In this document: positions 27,702 to 36,590 of the stretch, piece after piece | Layout of the letters: every line of letters begins with the position of its first letter | Numbering within the stretch: the first letter of the stretch is position 1 | Made by a program: the position numbers and the translations under genes | From: Microbacterium sp. NC79 | Lineage (GTDB): Bacteria > Actinomycetota > Actinomycetes > Actinomycetales > Microbacteriaceae | Assembly: GCF_019061125.1 (NCBI RefSeq) | Contig: NZ_JAHQYI010000001.1 | Location: 620,001 to 684,000 of the forward strand | Reading direction: 5' to 3' | Length of the DNA: 64,000 nucleotides | The notes under the pieces: generated by a model | What the model saw: the letters and a program-made list of their open reading frames with translations, nothing else | Told to the model about the DNA's origin: nothing | Database searches by the model: none

Positions 27702-27747
27702 GGGGCTCCGGGGACACCCACACACATCCGGAGCCCCTTCCTTTTTT
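27702..27747 (+). terminator. Partial terminator between binding protein and permeases
   Basis: GGGGCTCCGG (27702-27711) pairs with CCGGAGCCCC (27728-27737), followed by TTCCTTTTTT. Such hairpins commonly reduce read-through to permease genes. Confidence 0.85.
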
Positions 27748-27764
27748 GTCAGGAAGGACCGCGC

Positions 27765-28772
27765 ATGAGCGCCACCGTGACGCGCGCTGAAAAGGCGTCG
27801 CACGAGAAGCCCCGAACCCGAGGGGGCGAGAACATCGAGCAGCGTGCTGTTCGTGACGCTAAAGAGCGGGCGCGCAAGCGCACGCTGCGCGAAGCCGTTG
27901 GCGGCTGGGGTCTGCTGACTCCCGCACTGATTGTGCTCGGCGTCATGGTGGGATACCCCGCCGTGCTCATGGTGATTCAGTCGTTCACCAACCTCACCAC
28001 GAAGAACAAAGTTCAGGGCACCATGCCCGACTTTGTCGGATTCGATAACTACATCGACATCCTGACGCAGAGTGACTTCCCGATGGTGCTGGCGCGCAGC
28101 CTCGGGCTCATGGTTGTCATCACGGCCTGCATCATGCTGCTGGGCACGCTGATCGCCGTCATCATGACGAAGCTCAGCAAGTGGTCTCGCATTATGGTTT
28201 CGGTCGGTCTGCTCCTCGCCTGGTCGATGCCGCCGCTGGCATCCACGGTCGTCTGGGGCTGGATCTTTGACACGCAGTACGGCGTCGTCAACTGGGCCCT
28301 GAACACGATCACCGGAACCAACGACTTCACCAACCACGGCTGGTTGGCGAACCCCTGGACCTTCATGGCGATCGTCGTGATCATCGTTGTCTGGATGGGT
28401 GTTCCCTTCGTCGTCTTCACCCTGTACGCCGCTCTCGGCCAGGTGCCTGGTGAAGTGTTGGAGGCTGCTGCCCTCGACGGAACCACGGGCTTGCGCCGCT
28501 TCCGTTACATCGTCTTCCCGTACCTGCGCAGTGTCTTCACGGTGGTGCTGATTCTGCAGGTGATTTGGAACCTCAACATCTTCACGCAGGTCTACGCCCT
28601 GCAAAGCCGCGGTGGTACCGCGAGCGAGACGAACGTGCTCGGCACCTACCTGTACCGCCTGGGCGCCGGTGACTACGGCATGACCAGTGCGATCGGTGTG
28701 ATCATGGTGGTCATCCTGCTCACCCTCTCCATCGGCTACATCCGCAATTCTCTGAAGGAGGAGGAACAGTGA
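27765..28772 (+). CDS. Sugar ABC transporter permease, MalF type
   Basis: Inner-membrane subunit of 335 residues. After a charged cytoplasmic head (about 1-45) there are six membrane helices, with the ATPase-contact EAA motif EAAALDGTTGLRRFRYIVFP about residue 228. AGGAAGG lies at 27751-27757. It overlaps the next permease by GTGA. No ATPase gene is encoded here, so an MsiK-like ATPase from elsewhere is probably shared, as is usual for this transporter class in Actinobacteria. Confidence 0.92.
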   Translation: MSATVTRAEKASHEKPRTRGGENIEQRAVRDAKERARKRTLREAVGGWGLLTPALIVLGVMVGYPAVLMVIQSFTNLTTKNKVQGTMPDFVGFDNYIDILTQSDFPMVLARSLGLMVVITACIMLLGTLIAVIMTKLSKWSRIMVSVGLLLAWSMPPLASTVVWGWIFDTQYGVVNWALNTITGTNDFTNHGWLANPWTFMAIVVIIVVWMGVPFVVFTLYAALGQVPGEVLEAAALDGTTGLRRFRYIVFPYLRSVFTVVLILQVIWNLNIFTQVYALQSRGGTASETNVLGTYLYRLGAGDYGMTSAIGVIMVVILLTLSIGYIRNSLKEEEQ

Positions 28773-29692
28773 GTACCCTCACCGAAACCCTCGTGGCACC
28801 AACCGGGCAGAAGCCCGCGAAGCTGCCAGGCCAGCGCAAGCCTTCGGCGCGCAAGGTCTTCACCCGCACCGGACTCAACATCGCGGCCGTGGTGATCTTC
28901 CTGTGCAGCATCTTCCCGGTGTACTGGATGATCAACATGTCGTTGACGCCGTCCAACAAGATCATTAGCCGCACGCCGAGCCTGTTCCCCTCCGAGTTCA
29001 CGCTGCGCAACTATGACACCGCGTGGAACCGCCAGGCAGCTCCCGGCCAGACCGACTTTCCGAATGCTCTGGTCACGACGACGCTGATTACGCTTGGTGT
29101 GCTGGTCGCGACGCTGATTGTCGCCTTCATCGCGTCGATTGCGTTGGCACGCTTTCGCTTCAAGGGCCGCAAGACCTTTATCGTCTCCATCCTGATCATT
29201 CAGATGATCCCTGGCGCCGCCATGATGTTCACGATCTTCGGAATGATCGATGACTGGCGTCTGCTGAACACCATGGTCGGCCTTGGCATCGTGTATCTCG
29301 CTGCCGTGCTGCCGTTCACAATCTGGACTCTCCGCGGCTTCGTCGCCGGGGTTCCGATTGAGCTCGAAGAAGCCGCCATGATCGACGGCTGCACCCGTGC
29401 ACAGGCCTTCTGGAAGGTTACATTCCCGCTGCTCGCACCTGGTCTGGTGTCGACGGGTATCTTCGCGTTCATCCAGTCGTGGAACGAGTTTGTGATGGCT
29501 TTGCTCATCATGAAGGGCCAGAACCTCACCCTGGTTCCGTGGCTGTACTCCTTCCAATCGGCAACCGAAGCCACCAACTGGGGTGCGGTGATGGCGGCAT
29601 CGACGCTCATCTCGCTGCCGGTTGTCGTCTTCTTCCTCTTCGTGCAAGGACGCATGACTGGCGGACTCGTATCGGGAGCAGTGAAGGGCTAA
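28769..29692 (+). CDS. Sugar ABC transporter permease, MalG type
   Basis: Second membrane subunit, 307 residues, six helices, with the EAA motif EAAMIDGCTRAQAFWKVTFP about residue 204. The GTG start overlaps the previous stop, and its own stop shares one base with the kinase start (TAATG), so the genes are translationally coupled. It pairs with the upstream permease to form the pore for an amino sugar or oligosaccharide, inferred from neighbours. Confidence 0.92.
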   Translation: MSTLTETLVAPTGQKPAKLPGQRKPSARKVFTRTGLNIAAVVIFLCSIFPVYWMINMSLTPSNKIISRTPSLFPSEFTLRNYDTAWNRQAAPGQTDFPNALVTTTLITLGVLVATLIVAFIASIALARFRFKGRKTFIVSILIIQMIPGAAMMFTIFGMIDDWRLLNTMVGLGIVYLAAVLPFTIWTLRGFVAGVPIELEEAAMIDGCTRAQAFWKVTFPLLAPGLVSTGIFAFIQSWNEFVMALLIMKGQNLTLVPWLYSFQSATEATNWGAVMAASTLISLPVVVFFLFVQGRMTGGLVSGAVKG

Positions 29693-30606
29693 TGAAAGTA
29701 GGACTCGACGTCGGCGGCACGAAGGTGCACGCCGTGGCGATCGGGGACGACAACACGATTCTTGCGGAGGCGCGCTTGGCGACCCGCACGGGTGACGACG
29801 GGGTGGTGGCATCCATTAGGGACGCCATCGCGCAGGTCGTGCCAGAAGGTTTCGTTGCTTCGTCCATCGGTATCGGAATTCCTGGCCAAATCGTGCCAGG
29901 CACGAACCGCGTGCAACACGCGGTAAACCTGGGCATCACAGACCTTGATCTAGCCGCGGCTCTGGCGCCGTACACGGCGGCTCCCGTGCGCATCGAAAAC
30001 GATGTGAAGGCCGCCACGATCGGTGCGCACGCCCTGCGCGGCGGCGGTGATGCGTTGGCATACCTGAACATCGGAACCGGTGTTGCCGCTGGTCTCATGC
30101 TGCACGGCAAGCTGCACCGCGGTGCGCAGGGGATCGCGGGCGAGATCGGCCACATGAGTGTCGATCCAGCCGGGCCTGCGTGTCGGTGCGGTCAGCGCGG
30201 TTGTATCGAGGCGCTCTGCGGTGGTGGCGCGGTGACGGAACGCTGGGGACACTCAGGCACGCTGCCGATCCGCGATATTTTTGACGCCGCTGATGCGGGC
30301 AACGAGCGTGCAGCCGAACTTCGATCTGGCATTGCGCAAGGCATCGCAGCGGCGGTTCGCGTGCTGGTGCTTTCCACCGATGCTGATGCTGTCGTTGTTG
30401 GCGGTGGCGTTGCTGCTGTCGGCGACCGACTGTTCGACGATGTGCGCGCCATCTTCCGTCAGGCAGCCGAATCCTCGCCGTTTCTGCGGTCGCTGGGTTT
30501 CGATGCCAGAATGGAGACGCTACCGGCGGCGTCGCCCGCGGCGGCATTGGGTGCCGCTCTTGTCGGAGTAGCAGAATTTTCTGAAGGAGCATTGGCCCAT
30601 GGCTGA
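29692..30606 (+). CDS. ROK family sugar kinase, probably N-acetylglucosamine kinase
   Basis: A 304-residue kinase. The phosphate loop is GLDVGGTKVHA (4-14), the catalytic Asp lies in IENDVKAA, and GEIGHMSV with the zinc site CRCGQRGCIE follows. The intact phosphate loop separates it from the ROK repressor upstream. Followed by nagB, with nagA elsewhere, it should make N-acetylglucosamine-6-phosphate; glucokinase activity is the alternative. The start at 29692 overlaps the permease stop; a longer frame running through the permease is a shadow. Confidence 0.85.
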   Translation: MKVGLDVGGTKVHAVAIGDDNTILAEARLATRTGDDGVVASIRDAIAQVVPEGFVASSIGIGIPGQIVPGTNRVQHAVNLGITDLDLAAALAPYTAAPVRIENDVKAATIGAHALRGGGDALAYLNIGTGVAAGLMLHGKLHRGAQGIAGEIGHMSVDPAGPACRCGQRGCIEALCGGGAVTERWGHSGTLPIRDIFDAADAGNERAAELRSGIAQGIAAAVRVLVLSTDADAVVVGGGVAAVGDRLFDDVRAIFRQAAESSPFLRSLGFDARMETLPAASPAAALGAALVGVAEFSEGALAHG

Positions 30607-31378
30607 AGTTGTTATTGTCGCGGACCGTGATGAGGCCGGCCGCCTGGTCGCTAATGAAATCGCGCGCCTGGTTCGAAGCAACCCGCAGACGGTCCTGGGG
30701 CTGGCAACCGGTTCCACGCCGTTGCCTGTGTATCAGGCATTGCGTGAGTCGCTCGAAGGCGTCGACGTCTCACACGTGCGCGGATTCGCCCTCGACGAGT
30801 ACGTCGGTATCGACCCGGCGCATCACGAGAGCTACCGCAGCGTGATCACCCGCGAAGTTGTTGAGCCCCTTGGCCTCACCCCCGAGAACATTAACGTTCC
30901 AAACGGAGCGGTCGAGGGCATCGAGCACGCAGGCGCTGATTACGAAGAGCGCATCATCGCGGCAGGCGGCATCGATTTGCAGATTCTTGGCATTGGTACT
31001 GACGGGCACATTGGTTTCAACGAACCGGGCTCATCGTTTGCCTCGCGCACACGCGTGAAGACGCTGACGGAGCAGACCCGCTCAGACAATGCCCGCTTCT
31101 TCGACAGCAAGGACGAGGTTCCTGTGCACTGCATTACGCAGGGACTCGGAACCATTCTGCGCGCTCGCCACCTGGTGCTGTTGGCATTTGGTGAGGGTAA
31201 GGCCGACGCTGTTGCCGCGGCCGTTGAAGGCGCCGTCAGCGCGCTCGTGCCCGGCTCTGCCATCCAGTTGCACGAGCACGTCACGGTGGTCGTTGATGAG
31301 GCTGCCGCGAGCAAGCTGAGCCGTGCGGACTACTACAAGTACGCGTGGGCAAACAAGCCGGCGTGGCAGGGAATCTAA
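30599..31378 (+). CDS. nagB: Glucosamine-6-phosphate deaminase
   Basis: Converts glucosamine-6-phosphate to fructose-6-phosphate and ammonia. The 259 residues include the substrate loop GLATGSTPLPVYQAL (about 37-51), FALDEYVGIDPAHHESY (about 61-77) with the catalytic Asp, and GIGTDGHIGFNEPGSSF (about 128-144). The start overlaps the kinase stop by 8 bases. It is the last gene of the operon; its stop overlaps that of the converging Nudix gene by 3 bases. Confidence 0.96.
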   Translation: MAEVVIVADRDEAGRLVANEIARLVRSNPQTVLGLATGSTPLPVYQALRESLEGVDVSHVRGFALDEYVGIDPAHHESYRSVITREVVEPLGLTPENINVPNGAVEGIEHAGADYEERIIAAGGIDLQILGIGTDGHIGFNEPGSSFASRTRVKTLTEQTRSDNARFFDSKDEVPVHCITQGLGTILRARHLVLLAFGEGKADAVAAAVEGAVSALVPGSAIQLHEHVTVVVDEAAASKLSRADYYKYAWANKPAWQGI

Positions 31379-31815
31379 CCCCGCGCTCGCAACACTTCGT
31401 TCACAGGCGCTTCTCCCCACGCAAGGGGGAGAAGCGCCTGTGTGCTGAGTGGGGCGATTGTGACGCTCGGCAGGTCGGTTAGCGTGAGCCAGCGCGCCTC
31501 GGCAATCTCGGCTGCCGCCCTGATCATGCTGATGTCGGTCAGCTGAAGTGCGAAACAGTCGGCGACGACGTCGAACCCACGTTCGTTGGCAGCCGCCGTA
31601 CGGTGCACGCCGAGCGGTATGAGAAGGGCGGGATCAACGACGATGCCGAGTTCCTCAGCGAGTTCGCGCACCGCCGTCTCTGCGGGAGTTTCCCCTGCCT
31701 CCGGCTTTCCGCCCGGTTGCATGAAGGCGTCGGTGCCGCGCTTTCGCACCATCAGCGCGCGGTTATCGGCATCGGTGATGAGCACCGCGCTGACGCGAAT
31801 GACAGCACCAGTCAT
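31375..31815 (-). CDS. Nudix hydrolase
   Basis: A 146-residue pyrophosphohydrolase with a complete Nudix box, GKPEAGETPAETAVRELAEE-LG (about residues 36-57, pattern GX5EX7REXXEEXG). The substrate is not predictable; housecleaning of oxidised nucleotides is possible. The start overlaps the stop of the FAD-oxidase gene (ATGA). Its last 20 codons contain the hairpin that terminates nagB on the other strand. Confidence 0.9.
   Translation of the reverse strand: MTGAVIRVSAVLITDADNRALMVRKRGTDAFMQPGGKPEAGETPAETAVRELAEELGIVVDPALLIPLGVHRTAAANERGFDVVADCFALQLTDISMIRAAAEIAEARWLTLTDLPSVTIAPLSTQALLPLAWGEAPVNEVLRARG
31402..31442 (+). terminator. nagB terminator lying inside the Nudix coding sequence
   Basis: CACAGGCGCTTCTCCCC pairs perfectly over 17 bp with its complement at 31426-31442. 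It begins 24 bases after the nagB stop and is fully within the converging Nudix gene. Confidence 0.85.
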
Positions 31816-33173
31816 GAGGCAAACACCTTTCCGGGGTTGAGAATGCCTGCCGGATCAAAAGCACGCATCACTCGCTGTTGCAGCTGCCATTGCGCGTCAC
31901 CCAGTTCAGCTTTCAACCATCGGCTCTTCAACACCCCGACACCGTGTTCACCCGTCAGCGTCCCGCCCACCCGCAGCGCCGAGGTGAAAAGGTCATCCGC
32001 CGCTTCCCAAATATGATCCGGAACATCCTGGCCGTCAAAGACGAAGTTGGGGTGCAGGTTGCCGTCAGCTGCATGCGCAACGGTCGGAATCGTGACGCCG
32101 TAGGCGCGCTCGATGCGCGCAATTTCGTCGAACATGTCGGCGAGACGTGATCGCGGCACGGAGACGTCTTCAATGAGCGTGGTACCAAGCGTTTCCATGG
32201 CCGGGTGCATGGAGCGTCGAATGCGGAGAAGTTCGGTGCCGACGTCCGGATCGTCGGTGACAGCCACCTCAGCACCTCGAGCGGTGAGTAACGCCGCGAT
32301 CGCGTCTGCCTCCTCCGTTGCCGCGACGCCATCCGTCTGAATCGTCAGTTGCGACGCGCCGACGGTCGGAGGATCGAGCTCGAGCAGTCGATGTACGGCG
32401 TCAAGCGATGTCGCGTCCATGAGCTCCATGATCGCCGGCTGAATGCCTGCGGCCGTCACGGCAGATGCTCCGGCTGCCGCGTCGCGAACCGAAGAGAATA
32501 CTGCTGTCACCGTGCATGTGGTTCCGCTCACCGTGCGGCGCAGCTTCAGCGTGGCGCCCACGATGACGCCCAAACGGCCCTCAGAGCCAATCAGGAGTGA
32601 CGTCAAATCGAAGCCCGCGACACCTTTGACCGTGCGCTTGCCGCAGTGGATGAGTGTGCCGTCGGCGAGGACGACATCGACGCCGAGTACGGCATCCCGG
32701 ACGACGCCGTATTTCGCGCACAGGAGTCCACCAGCACCGGTGGCGATATTGCCACCCACGGTAGAAATTTCGCGGCTGGCCGGATCCGGTGCCCACCAGA
32801 CGCCGTGCGGGCGCAGAGCTTCGTTGAGCGCGGCGTTGATGATGCCGGGCTCAACAACGGCGATGAGATCGTCGGGATGGACCTCGAGAACCCGGTTCAT
32901 GCGGGTTAGGGAGAGGCTGAGCGCGCCTGCGCCGGTGTTCGCGCCGCCAGCAAGGCCGGTGCCTGCACCGCGCGGAACCACGGGGGTGTGCGTTTCAGTC
33001 GCGATGCGCATGATGGCTTGCACGTCTGCGACTGATTCCGGGTACAGCACCGCGAGCGGCATGCCTGATGCCGCGTGGCCTGACTTATCGGCGCGCGCAT
33101 CAGCACGCGCCGCGTCGGTCGTGTCGACTCGGCCAGGCAACACCTGCCGCAACCGATCGACAACCGAAATCAT
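31812..33173 (-). CDS. FAD-linked oxidase, GlcD/D-lactate dehydrogenase type
   Basis: A 453-residue flavoprotein. An FAD-binding PCMH domain (about 35-215) has PVVPRGAGTGLAGGA and STVGGNIATGAGGL; a C-terminal FAD-oxidase domain contains PTVAHAADGNLHPN and the end motif GEHGVGVLKSRWL...FDPAGILNPGKVF. It fits glycolate oxidase subunit GlcD or D-2-hydroxyacid dehydrogenases. The ATG at 33173 overlaps the upstream stop (ATGA); an extended frame through the upstream gene is not real. Middle gene of a three-gene operon. Confidence 0.9.
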   Translation of the reverse strand: MISVVDRLRQVLPGRVDTTDAARADARADKSGHAASGMPLAVLYPESVADVQAIMRIATETHTPVVPRGAGTGLAGGANTGAGALSLSLTRMNRVLEVHPDDLIAVVEPGIINAALNEALRPHGVWWAPDPASREISTVGGNIATGAGGLLCAKYGVVRDAVLGVDVVLADGTLIHCGKRTVKGVAGFDLTSLLIGSEGRLGVIVGATLKLRRTVSGTTCTVTAVFSSVRDAAAGASAVTAAGIQPAIMELMDATSLDAVHRLLELDPPTVGASQLTIQTDGVAATEEADAIAALLTARGAEVAVTDDPDVGTELLRIRRSMHPAMETLGTTLIEDVSVPRSRLADMFDEIARIERAYGVTIPTVAHAADGNLHPNFVFDGQDVPDHIWEAADDLFTSALRVGGTLTGEHGVGVLKSRWLKAELGDAQWQLQQRVMRAFDPAGILNPGKVFAS

Positions 33174-33535
33174 GCGATGTTGCGGCGGCCTGCGACGAGG
33201 CCCGTGGCGACGGCGACAACGCCGAAAGCAATACCGATGACGGCCTGGCCCATGTCCCACCAGGCGAGGGTCGCTGCCACGAAGACGAGCAACTCAACGA
33301 GGGCACGGATGTAGGGGTGGACGCGCAAGACGGCCTTGGGCGAGACGAACAGTGCCCAGACCAGGATCGCGAGGGCGGGAGCCACAATCGCGACGACGAT
33401 GTTCCACGGGAAGGCGAAGCCGAGGGCACCCCACAGCGCGAGGGTCGCGAACGCGGTCAGCCCCACCACAAAACGAACGATGTCGACGACGGAGAGCGCG
33501 GGGCGAACGTCGTTCGCCGAGGGTGTTTCAGCCAT
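33170..33535 (-). CDS. YrdB/DUF2568 family small membrane protein
   Basis: A 121-residue protein with four hydrophobic segments (starting about 24, 44, 70 and 95), resembling the YrdB family. Its function is unknown. It is the first gene of the operon with the FAD oxidase and Nudix genes, linked by ATGA overlaps. It starts at ATG 33535, ten bases from the sigma-factor gene stop on the same strand. Confidence 0.75.
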   Translation of the reverse strand: MAETPSANDVRPALSVVDIVRFVVGLTAFATLALWGALGFAFPWNIVVAIVAPALAILVWALFVSPKAVLRVHPYIRALVELLVFVAATLAWWDMGQAVIGIAFGVVAVATGLVAGRRNIA

Positions 33536-33544
33536 GACACCAGT

Positions 33545-35476
33545 TTACCCGCGGTTCAGCAGCGCATTCCATTCGTCGCCGGTGAGCGTCTGCGTTTGCT
33601 CCTGCTCACCGTCGAGGTAGCGAAAAGAGATCTCCGCGTCACCGATGCGGCGCCACGATACGAGCAGCACCGATGCTGAGCCATTGGAAATAACACTTGA
33701 TGTGCCCTGGTTTCCGTCGATCACCACGGCCACTTCGCGGCCATCGGTTCCGGCGATGACGACACGAGCGATGTGGGAGCCATACAGTGTCCAGCTGTCG
33801 ACCGCGGGCGTATCGCTGACGGGCGGAGAAGGCTCAGGCGTCGGATCGACTGTCGGTTCCGGGGTGGGTTCCGCTGTTGGCGTCGGTACTGGTGTCGGTG
33901 TTGGCTCCGGTGTCGGTGTTGGTGTCAGTGTTGGTTCCGGTGTTGGTTCCGGTGTCGGCACCGGCGTCGGGTCGATAGAGGGGCTCGGCTCCGGCGTGGG
34001 TTCAGGCGCCAAAGACGGATCCGGCGCGGGCGCAGAAGTCGGGGCAACGGACGGTGCCGGTGAAGCCCCTAACGGTGGAGTTGGTTCGGGCTCAGGAGAC
34101 GGCAGCGGCGCCGGATCCTCGGTTGGAGCCGTCGACGGTGCCGGCTCGACCGTGGGCAGTGGTGCGGGCGATGGCACACGCGAAGGTGAGGGAGCAGTAA
34201 CGCTCGACCCGGGCGGTGCAGGCTGCGGTGTGGTGCGGGGAGCCGGAACCAGCATGCGCGGCACATCACTTGGGGATGGGGAAGGTAGCGGGTCAAGTAC
34301 CTGGATGACGGCGTCGCTGTCGGGGGTAGCCATGACGATGTCAGGCATTGTTTGTGCGCCAAGGACGAGCGTGTTTTCTGCGCTGGCCTCGTTCATCGTT
34401 TCCGGAGACGACGTTGCCACGACCGTCGCGGTAATAACGGCGGCGCCCGCGATGACGGCACTCGCGGCGGCAACAGACAAAACGCCGACGAAGCTCCCTG
34501 TTCCGGCCGCGGCACCGACTCCTGACGATCCGGCACCCGCATTGCCCACGACCGACATGACGGAGGCACTTCCCGCGCCTGCACCTGAACCGAGCACGGT
34601 GCCTGCACCGGATGCGAGGACGGTGCCTGGCATTGCAGGTGCGGTTCCAGACGCCAGCGCAACGAGTGAGAGGCCGCCACCCTGCAACGTGGCCAGATAT
34701 CCCGTCGCTCCCGTCGCCCCCAAGGCAAGGGGGAGGAGTACAAGAGCGAGGCGTGAGGAGACATGCTTGGCTTCGCCAGCAACAATCGCGCAACGGGCGC
34801 ACTCGCTGAGGTGCGCATCGATCTTCGTACGGTCGCGGGAGCTGACGGTGTCGCGCGTGTATGCGGCGAGACGTTCGATCGTCCACTGACACATCGATCC
34901 GTCATCAAGCGACTTGAGGTGAGCCGTGATCCAGGCTTCGCGCAAACCTTCGCGTGCGCGAAGGGCGAGCTGCGCAACGGCGCTCGCTTTCATGCCGAGC
35001 AGCGGCGCCGCCTGCGATGGCTTTAGTTGCTCGATTTCGGTGTACCAGAGCACCTCTTGCCAGCGAGTCGGGAGGCTGCGAAAAGCGGTGTTGGTCAGGC
35101 TGCGGTCGAGTGCCGCATCCGTTTCGGTAGCGGATGATGCGGGATCAATGACGTCAAGATCCTCAACGTTGGTCTCTGACCTGGCCCGCCCCCATGACGC
35201 CGCCGTGTTGCGAATACAGGTGAAGAGGTAGGCGCGGAAGGCGCCGTGCGGGCCGCCGCCGTGCTGGATGGCCTGGAAGATGCGCGTGAACGCTTCCTGT
35301 ACCAGGTCGTCGGCATCGAGCGATGTCGTCACAGATCTGGCAGCCAGGACTCCGGCGGAGTAGTGCCGCAACCACAGTTCGCCGTAGGCCAGCGAATCGC
35401 CCGAGCGCGCGCGCTCAATAAGCGTCGCGTCGGGGACGAGCTCGGCGTCAGGCGCAGTCAGGAAGTCTTCGGTCAC
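33545..35476 (-). CDS. Membrane-tethered sigma factor: ECF sigma, zinc anti-sigma, membrane and Pro-rich parts in one chain
   Basis: A 643-residue fusion. Residues about 18-95 are sigma region 2 (DADDLVQEAFTRIFQAI) and about 130-190 are region 4 (LPTRWQEVLWYTEIEQLKPS). A zinc anti-sigma-like segment follows (about 195-240, HLSECARC), then a membrane helix (about 245-268), an Ala/Gly-rich second hydrophobic segment (about 335-370), a Pro-Thr-Glu-rich stalk (about 395-560) and a 70-residue C-terminal domain ending TGDEWNALLNRG. Known ECF groups carry anti-sigma domains in cis; release by proteolysis is inferred. The start is GTG. Confidence 0.85.
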   Translation of the reverse strand: MTEDFLTAPDAELVPDATLIERARSGDSLAYGELWLRHYSAGVLAARSVTTSLDADDLVQEAFTRIFQAIQHGGGPHGAFRAYLFTCIRNTAASWGRARSETNVEDLDVIDPASSATETDAALDRSLTNTAFRSLPTRWQEVLWYTEIEQLKPSQAAPLLGMKASAVAQLALRAREGLREAWITAHLKSLDDGSMCQWTIERLAAYTRDTVSSRDRTKIDAHLSECARCAIVAGEAKHVSSRLALVLLPLALGATGATGYLATLQGGGLSLVALASGTAPAMPGTVLASGAGTVLGSGAGAGSASVMSVVGNAGAGSSGVGAAAGTGSFVGVLSVAAASAVIAGAAVITATVVATSSPETMNEASAENTLVLGAQTMPDIVMATPDSDAVIQVLDPLPSPSPSDVPRMLVPAPRTTPQPAPPGSSVTAPSPSRVPSPAPLPTVEPAPSTAPTEDPAPLPSPEPEPTPPLGASPAPSVAPTSAPAPDPSLAPEPTPEPSPSIDPTPVPTPEPTPEPTLTPTPTPEPTPTPVPTPTAEPTPEPTVDPTPEPSPPVSDTPAVDSWTLYGSHIARVVIAGTDGREVAVVIDGNQGTSSVISNGSASVLLVSWRRIGDAEISFRYLDGEQEQTQTLTGDEWNALLNRG

Positions 35477-35904
35477 AGCTTTTCAATGCGTTGAATCGGG
35501 GAGCTCTTCGGGTGAGCTCAACACTCCATTTTCGCGGAAATATCCTGGGTATCCAAGGAATCCGCGCAAATGCGCGGATCGACAGTAAAGTTCTTGGAGT
35601 TCCACAGTAATGAGGGCGCGTGCGTGGCTGTGGCGAGAGAAACCATACAAACGATGTTGCAAGCAAGTGGCGCCAAGCGGTGGGGAAAAAACAATTCAAA
35701 AATTGTTTTCATTTTCGCGTTATGAATCGACCACTATCGCGTCTCTAATGGTGAGAGACCGGATGCGTTCTTCGGGGGAAGAGCGCACGACCGGACTCAG
35801 ACCGGGGGACGGTTCCTGGGGAGGGCCGTATGGCAAAGTGGGGCTCGAGACATCGAGCCCCACTTCTGCATGTGGTGGTCGTGATGCCTACCGGGTCGTG
35901 ATAC
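35477..35904. other. AT-richer intergenic region with several hairpins
   Basis: No gene is supported. Seen are ATCCGCGCA/TGCGCGGAT (9-bp arms, 35560-35579), AAAACAATT/AATTGTTTT (35688-35709), a GCGTTCTTC-type stem near 35764-35785 and the terminator at 35836-35865. The base composition is lower in GC than the flanks. It holds the 5' region of the sigma fusion and the 3' region of its degraded relative. Confidence 0.6.
35836..35865. terminator. Terminator downstream of the second sigma locus
   Basis: AAGTGGGGCTCGA and its perfect 13-bp complement with a 4-base loop. On the minus strand it is followed by a short T-run. Confidence 0.8.
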
Positions 35905-35940
35905 CTACCCGGCCAGCGCAATCCATTCCGCGCCCGTCAT
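35905..35940 (-). pseudogene. Remnant of the sigma-fusion C-terminus
   Basis: Twelve codons read MTGAEWIALAG then stop, matching the end of the intact fusion (LTGDEWNALLNRG). The segment is in the same frame as the second sigma gene but out of frame with the anti-sigma segment that precedes it, so at least one more indel or deletion has occurred. Confidence 0.6.
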
Positions 35941-36590
35941 GGTTCCGCTCGACTCGGTGCCTGTGCGGGTGCCTGGGCAGGCGGTGACGGCGATGCTTTC
36001 ACGTCGTCGACATTGGGCTCGACTTGGGGGTCGGGTATCGACGGAAGATCGCTCGGAGACGGCGTCGGGGTCGCGCTCGCAGGAGGAGTCGCGGTGGCCT
36101 CCGGCTCGACGGACTGTGGGGAGGGAGCCGCGGCGACGTCGATCGGATCAGCGACCGGCGCCGTCATCATATTCGTGACGACCCCGCCGGCAGCGACCAG
36201 GCCGACGACGGTGACGGTGAGCGCGATTCTTGCGCCAACCGAAGTACCTGTTGTCGCGGCCACTGCCGCAACACCGGCGCCAGCGCTCATTCCCGTGGCA
36301 GTGACCGCGCTGGGCATGGCAGGAACAGCGCCTGCGGCCAGCGCGACAACGCTCGCGCCGCCTGTGGACACCGTGGCGAGGTAGGTTGCGGCTGCCGAAC
36401 CGCCAAGTGTAAGCGGCAGCAGAGTAAAAGCTAGCCGTGAGGAAACGGAGTTGGCCTCCGCAGCGACGGCGGCACAGTTGGGGCATTCCGCGAGATGCGC
36501 CTCAATCTTGGCCTTTTCGTGAGAGGTGGAGTTATTACGTGCGTAAGCGCCGAGACGCTGAATGGTCCACTGGCAATGAGAGCCGTCGTC
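35937..36590 (-). pseudogene. Anti-sigma/membrane segment separated by a frameshift from the second sigma gene
   Basis: An open frame of 217 codons with no ATG, GTG or TTG before 36371. It starts DDGSHCQWTIQRLGAYARN, keeps the zinc motif HLAECPNC, the first hydrophobic segment, a second one near its middle, and a shortened Pro-rich tail. It continues the second sigma gene in the +1 frame exactly where the first locus continues in frame. It is either a frameshifted pseudogene part, a product of ribosomal frameshifting at GCC TGA C, or a sequencing error. Confidence 0.7.

Noticed and set aside
26349..28604. 751-codon open frame on the minus strand
   Set aside because: It is antisense to the binding-protein and permease genes, has no domains and is rich in Arg/His/Asp, as expected for the shadow of high-GC codons.
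33645..34889. 414-codon plus-strand frame rich in Gly, Ser and Val repeats
   Set aside because: It is the complement of the Pro/Thr/Glu-rich stalk of the sigma fusion; its repeats derive from that sequence.
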